A DNA stretch of 64,000 bases from JBCDCE01 sp039182515 (GTDB lineage: Bacteria; Pseudomonadota; Alphaproteobacteria; Rhodobacterales; Rhodobacteraceae), in NCBI GenBank assembly GCA_039182515.1, contig JBCDCE010000002.1:1-64000 (forward strand). Direction: 5' to 3'. The translations under genes and the position numbers were made by a program. The notes beneath the pieces were generated by a model, which saw nothing but the letters and a program-made list of their open reading frames with translations, did no database searches and was not told the origin of the DNA. Shown here one piece after another: positions 9,094 through 17,482 of the stretch (its first letter is position 1; each line of letters starts with the position of its first letter).

Positions 9094-9122
9094 TTGCTTG
9101 ACGGGGCATTGCGGCGTAAGGA
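9094..9122 (+). promoter_or_regulatory. candidate sigma70 promoter for rpmI-rplT
   Basis: TTGCTT and TAAGGA are separated by 17 bp and lie about 75 bp upstream of rpmI. The resulting leader of about 70 nt contains a small GCGG/CCGC hairpin. The match to consensus is only moderate. No infC precedes rpmI here, so the pair needs its own promoter. Confidence 0.3.
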
Positions 9123-9197
9123 GCGGCTTCGTCCGCGGGCTCGGCCAAAAGTGGCATGCCGAAGTGCGCGCGAAGGACTCAACTATAGGAGACCGAA

Positions 9198-9395
9198 ATG
9201 CCCAAAATGAAGACGAAATCGAGCTGCAAAAAGCGGTTCAAGATCACGGCTAAGGGTCGTGTGAAATCTGCCCAAGCCGGTAAGCGCCACGGCATGATCA
9301 AACGCACCAACAAATTCCTGCGCAATGCGCGCGGCACCACAACGCTCTCGGATCCTGATGCGAAAATCATCAAGTCCATGATGCCCTACGGTTAA
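9198..9395 (+). CDS. rpmI: 50S ribosomal protein L35
   Basis: A 65-residue, strongly basic protein beginning MPKMKTKSSCKKRFK, the typical L35 start. It ends with the conserved IIKSMMPYG. It is part of the large ribosomal subunit. A ribosome site (AGGAGA) precedes the ATG. rplT follows after 14 bp in the classic rpmI-rplT order, with pheST further downstream. Confidence 0.97.
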   Translation: MPKMKTKSSCKKRFKITAKGRVKSAQAGKRHGMIKRTNKFLRNARGTTTLSDPDAKIIKSMMPYG

Positions 9396-9409
9396 GAGGA
9401 GAGTGAGAT

Positions 9410-9772
9410 ATGGCACGCGTTAAAGGTGGGACAACAACCCACGCCCGTCACAAGAAGGTCACCGATGCAGCGAAGGGCTATTATGGTCGTCGCAAGAACA
9501 CCTTTAAGGTGGCGCGTCAGGCGGTCGACAAAGCAAATCAATACGCAACCCGCGACCGCAAGGCCCGAAAGCGCCAATTCCGCGCTCTTTGGATCCAACG
9601 GATCAACGCGGCTGTGCGCATGCACGACCCAGCGCTGACCTATTCGCGCTTCATCAACGGGTTGACCCTCGCGGGCATCGAAGTGGACCGTAAGGTTCTG
9701 GCAGATCTGGCTGTGAACGAGCCTGAGGCTTTTGGTGCGATTGTCGAAAAGGTTCAAGCGGCGATGGCCTAA
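9410..9772 (+). CDS. rplT: 50S ribosomal protein L20
   Basis: A 120-residue basic protein with the L20 hallmarks: start MARVKGGTTTHARHKK, the KGYYGRRKN segment, and the conserved central RDRKARKRQFRALWI. It binds 23S rRNA early in 50S assembly and in many bacteria represses its own operon. A strong Rho-independent terminator follows at once, so pheS appears to be transcribed separately. Confidence 0.97.
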   Translation: MARVKGGTTTHARHKKVTDAAKGYYGRRKNTFKVARQAVDKANQYATRDRKARKRQFRALWIQRINAAVRMHDPALTYSRFINGLTLAGIEVDRKVLADLAVNEPEAFGAIVEKVQAAMA

Positions 9773-9796
9773 CGGCCCCTGAGGTAAGAGATTTGA

Positions 9797-9826
9797 AGCG
9801 CCGCCCCCTCGGGAGCGGCGTTTTTT
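9797..9826 (+). terminator. Rho-independent terminator after rplT
   Basis: The stem GCGCCGCC/GGAGCGGCG encloses a short CTCGG loop and is followed by TTTTTTG. It lies 25 bp after the rplT stop. Confidence 0.88.
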
Positions 9827-9941
9827 GTTTGTTGGACCAAAATGTGTGCGGCCCTGACGGGCCACACGCGAGATACTTGGCGCTCCCTTGCGCCGCTCTG
9901 GGAATATGGGTAGCACCCGCGGGGATGTTTGGAGGCTTTGC

Positions 9942-11018
9942 ATGGACGATCTGCGTGAGAAATATATTGGCCTGATCGCCTCAGTTGGGGATGAAGCCGC
10001 TTTGGAAGACCTGCGGGTTCAAGCCGTTGGCAAAAAGGGCGAGATCAGTCTTAAGATGCGCGAATTGGGCAAAATGAGCCCTGAGGAGCGCCAGGTGGCG
10101 GGCCCAAAGCTCAATGCTTTGAAAGATGAGATCAATTCTGCGCTGGCGGCCAAGAAAGAAGCGCTGGCCGATGCGGCTCTTGATGCGCGGTTGCGCGAAG
10201 AATGGCTCGATGTAACGCTGCCGTCACGTGGGCTGCGCCAGGGCTCGATCCATCCAATCTCTCAGGTTTCTGAAGAAGTCACCGCGATTTTTGCTGATAT
10301 GGGGTTTGCCGTGGCCGAAGGGCCCCAGGTTGAGACCGACTGGTACAACTTCGATGCGCTCAACATTCCTGGCCACCATCCCGCGCGGGCGGAGATGGAC
10401 ACGTTTTATATGCACCGCGCTGATGGGGATATTCGCCCGCCGCATGTGCTCAGAACCCATACCTCGCCGGTTCAGATCCGCTCGATGGAAGCGCAAGGCG
10501 CGCCCATTCGCGTGATCTGCCCGGGGCGCGTGTATCGTGCGGATTATGACCAGACCCACACGCCGATGTTTCACCAGGTTGAAGGCTTGGCCATCGACAC
10601 AGATATTTCCATGGCCAACCTGAAGTGGGTTTTGGAAGAGTTTGTGAAGAGCTTTTTCGAGGTAGACGGTGTGGAGTTGCGGTTCCGGGCCTCGCACTTT
10701 CCGTTTACAGAGCCGTCCGCGGAAGTGGACATCCGTTGCTCTTGGGAAGGTGGCACGCTCAAGATCGGTGAGGGCGATGATTGGCTGGAGATTTTGGGCT
10801 CTGGCATGGTGCATCCCAAGGTTTTGCACGCGGGCGGCATTGATCCCGTGGTCTATCAAGGCTTTGCCTTTGGCGTTGGGATCGACCGGATTGCCATGTT
10901 GAAATACGGCATTCCCGATCTGCGGGCCTTCTTTGACAGCGATCTGCGCTGGTTGCGGAACTACGGCTTTGCGAGCTTGGATCAACCTGCGCTGCATGGC
11001 GGGTTGAGCCGCGCCTGA
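9942..11018 (+). CDS. pheS: phenylalanine-tRNA ligase subunit alpha
   Basis: A 358-residue catalytic alpha subunit of the (alpha-beta)2 enzyme charging tRNA-Phe. The N-terminal coiled coil (residues 1-85) is followed by the class II core. Motif 2 surrounds RVICPGRVYRADYDQTH and motif 3 surrounds FGVGIDRIAMLKYGI. The ATG at 9942 is preceded by TTTGGAGG at good spacing; an in-frame upstream extension of 18 codons has no family match. pheT follows 108 bp later, a gap containing a dispersed 23-bp motif. Confidence 0.96.
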   Translation: MDDLREKYIGLIASVGDEAALEDLRVQAVGKKGEISLKMRELGKMSPEERQVAGPKLNALKDEINSALAAKKEALADAALDARLREEWLDVTLPSRGLRQGSIHPISQVSEEVTAIFADMGFAVAEGPQVETDWYNFDALNIPGHHPARAEMDTFYMHRADGDIRPPHVLRTHTSPVQIRSMEAQGAPIRVICPGRVYRADYDQTHTPMFHQVEGLAIDTDISMANLKWVLEEFVKSFFEVDGVELRFRASHFPFTEPSAEVDIRCSWEGGTLKIGEGDDWLEILGSGMVHPKVLHAGGIDPVVYQGFAFGVGIDRIAMLKYGIPDLRAFFDSDLRWLRNYGFASLDQPALHGGLSRA

Positions 11019-11032
11019 CGAGGTTCAGGATT

Positions 11033-11055
11033 TGAGTATTTTGGCCAAGAAAAAG
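11033..11055 (+). repeat. 23-bp dispersed intergenic motif, copy 2
   Basis: TGAGTATTTTGG then CCAAGAAAAAG, the copy closest to consensus. It lies 14 bp after the pheS stop, inside the pheS-pheT gap, so it is probably transcribed within the operon. TCAGG and CCTGA flank it as a short inverted repeat. Confidence 0.8.
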
Positions 11056-11126
11056 ACCTGAGAGGGTTTGGGCCACTTAGGGACTTCGCGGTTTGATAGG
11101 CCGCTCAAACGACGGATGACACGCTG

Positions 11127-13526
11127 ATGAAATTCACACTGTCTTGGCTCAAAGATCACCTGGAGACCGACGCGTCTTTGGAGGACATTCTGTATGCGCT
11201 CACAGACCTCGGGCTGGAAGTCGAAGGTGTTGAAAATCCCTTGGAACGGCTTGGCGCCTTTACCATTGGCAAAGTGGTAAGCGCAGAAAAGCACCCCGAT
11301 GCCGACAAGCTGCGCGTGTGCCAAGTGGCGACCTCAGAGGGCGAAACTCAGATCATTTGTGGGGCGCCCAATGCGCGTGAGGGGATCACCGTGGTTGTGG
11401 CCAAGCCAGGGGTTTATGTGCCCGGGATCGATACAACCATCGGTGTGGGCAAAATTCGCGGCATCGAGAGCTTTGGCATGATGTGCTCAGAGCGCGAGAT
11501 GGAACTGTCGGAAGAGCACGATGGGATCATTGAGCTGCCTTCTGGTGAAGTGGGCGAGCGGTTTGTCGATTGGTTGGCAGCGCATGACCCTTCCAAAGTG
11601 GATCCGGTTATTGAGATTGCGATCACGCCGAACCGCCCAGATGCCTTGGGTGTGCGCGGGATCGCCCGTGATCTGGCTGCGCGTGGTCTTGGTAAGATGA
11701 AAGAGCGGTCCTGTGCGCCCGTGCCAGGGACCTTTCCATGCCCGGTGAGCGTAACGATCGACGCTGACACGCTTGATCAAGCCCCTGTTTTCTATGGGCG
11801 TGTCATTCAAGGCGTGACAAACGGACCTTCGCCAGAGTGGCTCCAAAATTTGCTCAAAGCCATTGGCTTGCGGCCGATCAGTTTCTTGGTCGATGTGACG
11901 AACTTTTTCACTTATGACCGCAACCGCCCGCTGCACGTGTTTGATGCCGACAAAATCGCAGGGAACACATTGCGACTCTACAAAGCGGAAGGTGGCGAAA
12001 CGATCACCGGACTTGATGAGAAAGACTACGTGTTCCCTGAAGGGGCCACGGTAATTGCAGATGCCAATGGGCCCGAGAGCATTGCGGGTGTCATGGGCGG
12101 ACTGGCCTCTGGTGTGACCGACGAGACTGTGAATGTCTTTCTCGAAGCGGCTTATTTTGACCCTGTGCTCACGGCCTATACGGGCCGCGCGATGAAGATC
12201 AATTCAGATGCGCGCTACCGCTTTGAGCGCGGCATTGATCCGGCCTGGACAGCGCAGGGGCTTGAGCATGCGACGCGCATGATTTTGGACCATGCCGGTG
12301 GGGAGGCCTCTGAGGTTGTGATTGCGGGGGCCATTCCGGATGTGTCGCGCAGCTACAAGCTCGACACCGACCGGGTGCAGAGCCTTGTGGGCATGGAGAT
12401 CGACGCAGCAACCCAAGTGGCTACACTCGAAGCGTTGGGTTTTGAGATCGAAGGCGATCAGGCCCATGTGCCGAGCTGGCGGCCCGATGTTTTGGGCTCT
12501 GCGGATCTCGTGGAAGAAGTTGCGCGTGTTGCGTCGCTCACCAAGCTGGAAGGCAAGCCCTTGGCGCGGCCCTCGCCAAGTGTTCCGAAAGCTGTGTTGA
12601 CGGCTGCGCAGCGTCGCGAGCAGATTGTGCGCCGGACGGTTGCTGGGCTTGGGTACAATGAATGCGTGACCTATTCCTTTGTGGATGAAAAAGCCGCAGC
12701 GCTCTTTGGGGGTGGCACGGAGGCCAGCAAGCTTGAAAACCCAATCTCAAGCGAAATGAGCCACATGCGCCCCTCGCTTTTGCCAGGGCTTTTGCAAGCG
12801 GCGAGCCGCAATCAAGCGCGTGGATTTATGGATCTGGCACTCTTTGAAGTGGGACCTGTTTGGTCGGGTGGCGAGCCTGAGGACCAAGCGTTGAGCGTCT
12901 CTGGATTGCTTGTGGGCCGCACGGGGCCAAAGGATGTGCAGGGGGCGAGCCGCGCTGTGGATGTGTTTGATGTGAAAGCTGATGCGGAGGCTGCTTTGGC
13001 GGCCATGGGGGCACCTGCGAAGGTGATGATCCTGCGCGAAGGCGAGGCCTGGTGGCATCCCGGCAGGCATGGTCGGATTTGTCTTGGACCCAAAAAGACA
13101 CTGGGGGTTTTTGGTGAAGTTCATCCCAAAGTGCTTGCTGCGATGGATGTGAAAGGGCCGGCCATGGCCTTTACGCTTTGGCCCAGTGAGATCCCAGAAG
13201 CGCGCAAGAAATCAACGGCGCGGGCGGCACTTGCGATCACGGATCTGCAAGCGGTAGAGCGCGATTTCGCCTTTGTGGTGGATGCGGATGTGGAAGCTTT
13301 GACCTTGGTCAATGCAGCTGCGGGTGCAGATAAAGGGCTGATCGAGGCTGTTCGGGTCTTCGATGAGTTTATCGGGGGCAGCCTAGGTGAGGGCAAAAAG
13401 AGCCTTGCGATCACTGCACGCTTGCAACCCAAAGACGCAACTTTGACTGACAAAGACATTGAGACGGTGTCGGCAAAAATTGTGGAAAAAGTGAGTAAAG
13501 CAACCGGTGGAGTTTTGAGGGGCTGA
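11127..13526 (+). CDS. pheT: phenylalanine-tRNA ligase subunit beta
   Basis: A 799-residue editing and tRNA-binding subunit. Domain order: N-terminal tRNA-binding OB fold (about residues 40-150, around KVVSAEKHPDADKLRVCQV), B3/B4 editing domain (about 210-385), B5 domain (about 400-475), the inactive synthetase-like core, and a C-terminal ferredoxin-fold anticodon-binding domain (about 705-798). The length matches bacterial PheT. It works with pheS just upstream. No terminator is visible downstream; the convergent gap instead holds copy A of an intergenic repeat. Confidence 0.96.
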   Translation: MKFTLSWLKDHLETDASLEDILYALTDLGLEVEGVENPLERLGAFTIGKVVSAEKHPDADKLRVCQVATSEGETQIICGAPNAREGITVVVAKPGVYVPGIDTTIGVGKIRGIESFGMMCSEREMELSEEHDGIIELPSGEVGERFVDWLAAHDPSKVDPVIEIAITPNRPDALGVRGIARDLAARGLGKMKERSCAPVPGTFPCPVSVTIDADTLDQAPVFYGRVIQGVTNGPSPEWLQNLLKAIGLRPISFLVDVTNFFTYDRNRPLHVFDADKIAGNTLRLYKAEGGETITGLDEKDYVFPEGATVIADANGPESIAGVMGGLASGVTDETVNVFLEAAYFDPVLTAYTGRAMKINSDARYRFERGIDPAWTAQGLEHATRMILDHAGGEASEVVIAGAIPDVSRSYKLDTDRVQSLVGMEIDAATQVATLEALGFEIEGDQAHVPSWRPDVLGSADLVEEVARVASLTKLEGKPLARPSPSVPKAVLTAAQRREQIVRRTVAGLGYNECVTYSFVDEKAAALFGGGTEASKLENPISSEMSHMRPSLLPGLLQAASRNQARGFMDLALFEVGPVWSGGEPEDQALSVSGLLVGRTGPKDVQGASRAVDVFDVKADAEAALAAMGAPAKVMILREGEAWWHPGRHGRICLGPKKTLGVFGEVHPKVLAAMDVKGPAMAFTLWPSEIPEARKKSTARAALAITDLQAVERDFAFVVDADVEALTLVNAAAGADKGLIEAVRVFDEFIGGSLGEGKKSLAITARLQPKDATLTDKDIETVSAKIVEKVSKATGGVLRG

Positions 13527-13586
13527 TGCAGATCAGCTTTTTGGTCGCTGTGCGCTTAAACGATGCGTTAACCCAAAATCAAAATT

Positions 13587-13665
13587 CCCCCTCCCTACCG
13601 CCCTTAATTGTTGGGGGAGTCGGATAAGAATTTCTGAACGGCTCTTTGGGCAGTGTGTAAAATTT
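13587..13665 (+). repeat. intergenic repeat family 'CTCCCTACC', copy A
   Basis: One of three related elements (others at 36337-36440 minus and 53902-53981 plus). It begins near CTCCCTACCGCCCTT, passes through CGGATAAG and TTTGGGCAG, and ends at TAAAATTT. Over the first 38 aligned bases it matches copy C at 32 positions and copy B at 30. It lies between the convergent stops of pheT and the thioredoxin-like gene. Confidence 0.75.
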
Positions 13666-13753
13666 GACGGACTTATCTTTCCAACACATGAGTTTGGGCA
13701 AAGGCCAACCGCCAACTCCAAAGCTGTTAAATCACGTATTTTAGGTGCTTTTG

Positions 13754-14278
13754 TTACGACGACCTCAGGACGCGGTAACGGCGTAGATGGGCCTCTATCT
13801 CCCGGTTGAGGACGTCACTCTCAAGTGGTCCAACCACGCTACCGACATGGCGGCCTTTGGGATCAAAGAGCAAAAGCGTGATGCGGCCCGCTCCATATTT
13901 CGACGCGAAAGCCGCGCCTTCTGGATTGGTCAGATGCGCAACAAGATAGGTGTAGGCATCGCTATCAAAAGCTCGCAGCACCCGCCGCGTTTGCCGCTGA
14001 AGCTGGCCACAGAGTGCGCAACCTGGATCGTGCACTTGAACAATGCTGGGTGTGCCCGTTCCTAGGCGGGATAGGTCTTGTTCAACGATATTGGCTTGCA
14101 CGGCGCGCACTGAGACGAGCCCGCCAATACCAAACACGGGTACCGCAACTGCGGCTGTGGCACCCCAGGCCAGCATATCTCGCCGACTCATTTTCCGTTC
14201 TTTTGATGAGACCTGGTTTGATGGAGCTTGGTCGTTGGATTTCCGACGCTTTGCGGCGACTTTTTTGGATTTTTTCAT
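13754..14278 (-). CDS. Tat-type exported thioredoxin-fold-like protein
   Basis: A 174-residue protein. A very basic N-terminus (Lys/Arg-rich residues 1-28) precedes a twin-arginine-like element SRRDMLAWG and a hydrophobic stretch, pointing to Tat export or a membrane anchor. The mature part contains CALC in HDPGCALCGQLQ, placed like the redox motif of thioredoxin-fold proteins. The later segment RITLLLFDPKGRHVG also fits that fold. The start at 14278 has AGAGGA upstream; the longer frame lacks one. A thiol-redox role in the periplasm is inferred. The partner is unknown. A Fur-like box lies just upstream. Confidence 0.65.
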   Translation of the reverse strand: MKKSKKVAAKRRKSNDQAPSNQVSSKERKMSRRDMLAWGATAAVAVPVFGIGGLVSVRAVQANIVEQDLSRLGTGTPSIVQVHDPGCALCGQLQRQTRRVLRAFDSDAYTYLVAHLTNPEGAAFASKYGAGRITLLLFDPKGRHVGSVVGPLESDVLNREIEAHLRRYRVLRSS

Positions 14279-14305
14279 GCAACTGTCCTCTCGCTCATAT
14301 GATTT

Positions 14306-14324
14306 GTAACTGAAAATCATTCGC
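14306..14324 (-). promoter_or_regulatory. Fur-like 19-bp box (weak)
   Basis: The plus-strand 19-mer GTAACTGAAAATCATTCGC agrees with the classical Fur consensus at 13 of 19 positions by hand count. It lies about 28-46 bp upstream of the thioredoxin-like gene start. Iron control in this group also uses other regulators, so this is only a candidate. Confidence 0.22.
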
Positions 14325-14503
14325 AAGAAATTCACAGTTGCGTGTCTTCTTCACTTGAACCCCGAAGTAATCCCGTTAAGTGGCCTCAACAGCATCTTGA
14401 GAGACCACGCAGCCCTGGTGCTGCCGCCCAAAAGCGGTGATCCAGACCGCGTAACTCAATGTTGTTTCGGCCCGCAAAAGGTCAGTTGCCAAAGGAGCTT
14501 TGT

Positions 14504-14953
14504 ATGACACTCAAAATCTATCTCTCCGGAGAAATTCACACGGATTGGCGCGACCAGATCACAGCGGGCGCGACAGGCTTAGACGTTGTCTTTTCTGGCC
14601 CTGTCACGGATCATGATGCGAGCGACGATTGTGGTGTTGAGATTTTGGGCGCAGAGCCCAACAAGTTTTGGCACGACAACAAAGGGGCCAACGTCAACGC
14701 GATCCGCACCCGCCATGGTATTGAGACGGCGGACATCGTCGTTGTGCGGTTCGGAGAGAAATATAAGCAGTGGAACGCGGCTTTTGATGCAGGCTATGCA
14801 GCTGCTCTGGGAAAATCGCTGATTGTGATGCACCAGGATGAGCATCAACACGCTCTAAAGGAAGTGGACGCCGCAGCCCTCGCGGTTTGCAAAACGCCCG
14901 AGCAGGTTGTTCAAATCCTGACCTATGTGCAGACAGGCGTGCTCCCAAGCTGA
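14504..14953 (+). CDS. YtoQ family protein
   Basis: A 149-residue protein matching the YtoQ family: N-terminus MTLKIYLSGEIHTDWR, the central RTRHGIETADIVVVRFGEKYKQWNAA block, and the C-terminal QVVQILTYV. The fold is likely related to nucleoside 2-deoxyribosyltransferases (YSGEIH-like start and ADIVVVRFG strand), but no activity is established. Start at 14504, preceded by AAAGGAGC at good spacing. It converges on the GST gene with a 33-bp gap. Confidence 0.85.
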   Translation: MTLKIYLSGEIHTDWRDQITAGATGLDVVFSGPVTDHDASDDCGVEILGAEPNKFWHDNKGANVNAIRTRHGIETADIVVVRFGEKYKQWNAAFDAGYAAALGKSLIVMHQDEHQHALKEVDAAALAVCKTPEQVVQILTYVQTGVLPS

Positions 14954-14986
14954 GCCCGCCTGCCTTAGGCAATCTTAAGGCCGGGG

Positions 14987-15682
14987 TTAAGGATGCGGCG
15001 GAATATTCAGTCCTTTTTGAACCGCAGGACGCGCCAAGAACCGCTCAAGATACGCAACAACATTCGGGAAGCTGTCAAAGCCAAGCACGCCTTTTGCACC
15101 GTAAAAATCAAGGGCTCTCAACCAAGGCGCAATCGCAATATCTGCGATGGAATAGTCTCCAGCGATCCAGTCTTTGCCGTCAAGCGCGCCGTCAAGAACC
15201 GCCAAAAGGCGCTTGCCTTCGTTGATATAACGCTCCTGCGGGCGCTTATCTTCCCACTCAGATCCGGCAAACTTATAGAAGAAACCGAGCTGACCAAACA
15301 TTGGGCCAAGCCCGCCCATCTGGAACATGAGCCATTGCGTGATCTCGGCTTTTTGCGCGGCATTAGACCCAATAAGTTTGCCTGATTTCCCAGCCAGATA
15401 GAGCAAAATCGCCCCAGATTCGAACAGACCAAGCGGGCCGTCTGGTCCGTTGGGGTCGATGATTGCGGGGATCTTATTGTTGGGGTTCAGCGACAAGAAC
15501 TCAGGACTCTTCACATCCGCATCCGCGAGTGTGACGAGATGGGCCTCATAAGCCAGTTCCATTTCTTCCAAAGCAATCGAGACTTTCACGCCATTTGGCG
15601 TTGGAAAAGAGAAGAGCTGGATCACGCTCGGATCCTGAACAGACCATTTTTGCGTGATGGGAAAAGCGGAAAGATCGGTCAT
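14987..15682 (-). CDS. glutathione S-transferase, nu class (YghU/YfcG-like)
   Basis: A 231-residue GST. The N-terminal thioredoxin domain carries FPTPNGVKVSIALEE (about residues 26-40), the Thr-Pro-Asn pattern of nu-class enzymes. NKIPAIIDPNG and the ESGAILLYLA glutathione-binding block follow. The C-terminal helical domain has DWIAGDYSIADIAIAPW. Nu-class enzymes such as E. coli YfcG/YghU bind two glutathiones and act as disulfide-bond or peroxide reductases. Function here is inferred from that similarity. It is divergent from mscL. Confidence 0.88.
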   Translation of the reverse strand: MTDLSAFPITQKWSVQDPSVIQLFSFPTPNGVKVSIALEEMELAYEAHLVTLADADVKSPEFLSLNPNNKIPAIIDPNGPDGPLGLFESGAILLYLAGKSGKLIGSNAAQKAEITQWLMFQMGGLGPMFGQLGFFYKFAGSEWEDKRPQERYINEGKRLLAVLDGALDGKDWIAGDYSIADIAIAPWLRALDFYGAKGVLGFDSFPNVVAYLERFLARPAVQKGLNIPPHP

Positions 15683-15853
15683 GGAAAATCCTTATGAGAG
15701 AGCACACAATGGCTGCGTTACGACAAAGATATGGAGAATTCGCACGAAAGAAAGCCATAGACCTGTTTGAAAAAAACAGTATGGCTGTGCGCGTATGTTG
15801 AGATATACAAGATTTTGCATACAAAGCCAAAACTGGATGGGACTGAACGGGAT

Positions 15854-16246
15854 ATGATTCAAGAATTCAAAGACTTTATCGCCAAGGGCAATGTCATGGA
15901 CATGGCTGTTGGTATCATCATGGGTGCAGCATTTACAGCGATCGTGACATCGCTCGTAGATGACCTTATCAACCCGATCATTGGCCTCTTTATGGGTGGT
16001 GTGGATTTCTCTTCGATGGGCACAAGCTTCGGTGAAGGCGATGGCGCGGCTTACCTTGCCTGGGGTAACTTCATCATGGCGATCATCAACTTCTTGATCA
16101 TCGCATGGGTCGTGTTCCTCCTTGTGAAAATGGTCAACCGGGTCAAAGACGCGGCCATCAAACAAGAAGAAAAAGAAGAAGCGCCGGCTGGCCCATCACA
16201 AGAAGAATTGCTTGCAGAAATCCGCGACGCTCTTGTGAAAAGCTAA
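15854..16246 (+). CDS. mscL: large-conductance mechanosensitive channel
   Basis: A 130-residue channel that opens on osmotic down-shock. The N-terminal amphipathic helix (MIQEFKDFIAKGNVMDMAVG), TM1 (about residues 17-40), a periplasmic loop, TM2 (about 72-95) and a charged C-terminal bundle (KQEEKEEA, then EELLAEIRDALVK) follow the MscL plan. The start at 15854 matches the family; an upstream 29-codon extension does not. A terminator follows within 25 bp. Confidence 0.95.
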   Translation: MIQEFKDFIAKGNVMDMAVGIIMGAAFTAIVTSLVDDLINPIIGLFMGGVDFSSMGTSFGEGDGAAYLAWGNFIMAIINFLIIAWVVFLLVKMVNRVKDAAIKQEEKEEAPAGPSQEELLAEIRDALVKS

Positions 16247-16269
16247 TCACGCTTTAAAACCGACCAAAG

Positions 16270-16303
16270 AGCCTGCTCCTATACCAGGGGGCAGGCTTTT
16301 TTT
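16270..16303 (+). terminator. Rho-independent terminator after mscL
   Basis: GCCTGCTCC pairs with GGGGGCAGGC around a short loop and is followed by TTTTTTTG. It separates mscL from the Lrp-type regulator. Confidence 0.9.
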
Positions 16304-16320
16304 GTTGGGGAGACACTGAG

Positions 16321-16788
16321 TTGGATCTGGACCGTTTAGACAGCAAATTGCTGGGCCTCTTACAGCGCAACGCGCGCATGTCGAATGCGGAAATGGCGGA
16401 CGTGGTCGGGCTTTCGGCCTCTGCCTGTCACCGAAGGGTCCAACGCTTGGAAGCCGCAGGCCTGATCAAGAGCTATGTCGCCCTGCTCGATGCGCGCAAA
16501 ATGGGTTGCCCAACAACCGTTTTTGTGGAGATCACACTCTCTGGCCAAGCCGATGAAGTGCTCGATGCCTTTGAAACGGCTGTCAAACGCGTCCCAGAAG
16601 TGCTCGAATGCCACCTCATGGCAGGCTCTGCGGACTATATCCTGAAAGTGGTCGCGGAAGACACGGAAGACTTCGCGCGCATTCACCGCCGCTCCTTGTC
16701 TCGCCTGCCCGGTATCGCGCAAATGCAATCAAGCTTTGCGCTCAGAACTGTCTTCAAAACAACGGCGCTGCCCATCAACGGGGCCTGA
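16321..16788 (+). CDS. Lrp/AsnC family transcriptional regulator
   Basis: A 155-residue regulator with an N-terminal winged helix-turn-helix (about residues 3-50, recognition helix in LSASACHRRVQRLEAAGLI) and a C-terminal RAM ligand-binding domain (about 65-145, with VPEVLECHLMAGSADYILKV). The start is an unusual TTG at 16321, chosen because GGGGAGA lies 8 bases upstream and the protein aligns from residue 1. No amino-acid transport or catabolic gene lies beside it, so its target is unclear. Confidence 0.92.
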   Translation: MDLDRLDSKLLGLLQRNARMSNAEMADVVGLSASACHRRVQRLEAAGLIKSYVALLDARKMGCPTTVFVEITLSGQADEVLDAFETAVKRVPEVLECHLMAGSADYILKVVAEDTEDFARIHRRSLSRLPGIAQMQSSFALRTVFKTTALPINGA

Positions 16789-16826
16789 AACAGGGCACGG
16801 GCTGCGGTACGAACCGCTGCTTGGGC

Positions 16827-16849
16827 CTTTTTCTTGGAAAAAATACTCA
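16827..16849 (-). repeat. 23-bp dispersed intergenic motif, copy 3
   Basis: On the minus strand it reads TGAGTATTTTTT then CCAAGAAAAAG. It lies in the convergent gap between the Lrp gene and msrB. Confidence 0.75.
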
Positions 16850-16877
16850 AAAGCTGCGGCATAGCCGCAGTCTGAGC

Positions 16878-17339
16878 TTAAGCCGCTTTAAAGACCAAAC
16901 TTACGCCATTGAGGCAGTGCCGTTTGCCCGTTGGCTTGGGCCCGTCGTTAAACACATGTCCCAAATGGGACCCACAGCGGCGGCAATGCACCTCGGTGCG
17001 CCTTACCAAAAGCTTGCGATCGGGCTTTGTGCCGACAGCATTTGGCAAAGGTTTCCAAAAACTGGGCCAACCGGTCTTGCTGTCATATTTTGTTTTTGAG
17101 CTGTAAAGCGGTAGATCACAGCCCCGGCAGTGATAGGTGCCTTTGTCATAGACCTTATCGAGCGGGCTCGATCCGGCGCGCTCTGTACCTTCTTTGCGCA
17201 TCACTTTGTATTCAAGAGATGTGAGCATCGCGCGCCATTCAGCGTCGGTGCGGGTAATCTCAAAGGTGGTTTTTGCCTGCCCCATGGGAGCGGCAATCGC
17301 ACCGGCGGCACTGGCGAGAAGAAAGGTTCTGCGGTCCAT
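16878..17339 (-). CDS. msrB: exported peptide-methionine (R)-S-oxide reductase
   Basis: A 153-residue MsrB that reduces methionine-R-sulfoxide in proteins. Zinc ligands are Cys71, Cys74, Cys119 and Cys122 (CRGC and CRRC); the catalytic cysteine is Cys142 in RHCLNGVSLVF. A Tat-type signal (DRRTFLLASAAGA, residues 2-14) precedes the domain, so the enzyme probably acts in the periplasm, where it would need an external reductant. The gene lies downstream of the sigma/anti-sigma pair on the same strand, separated by 143 bp, and may belong to that stress unit. Confidence 0.93.
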   Translation of the reverse strand: MDRRTFLLASAAGAIAAPMGQAKTTFEITRTDAEWRAMLTSLEYKVMRKEGTERAGSSPLDKVYDKGTYHCRGCDLPLYSSKTKYDSKTGWPSFWKPLPNAVGTKPDRKLLVRRTEVHCRRCGSHLGHVFNDGPKPTGKRHCLNGVSLVFKAA

Positions 17340-17482
17340 ATCTTGGGTCCTTGTTTGACGGGGGCGAGCTTAGCGGAGCGAAAATGGCTCTGTCTATCCT
17401 CAGCGCTCTCACGGGCGCACACGCTTGCGTGACGGTCTTGAAACACCCGCAACGAGCCTCAAGGCGCGTGGTGCTCTGTCTT

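Noticed and set aside
10224..10997. 257-codon open frame on the minus strand inside pheS
   Set aside because: Composition is that of a reverse-frame shadow of a GC-rich gene and there is no ribosome site; pheS is certain on the other strand.
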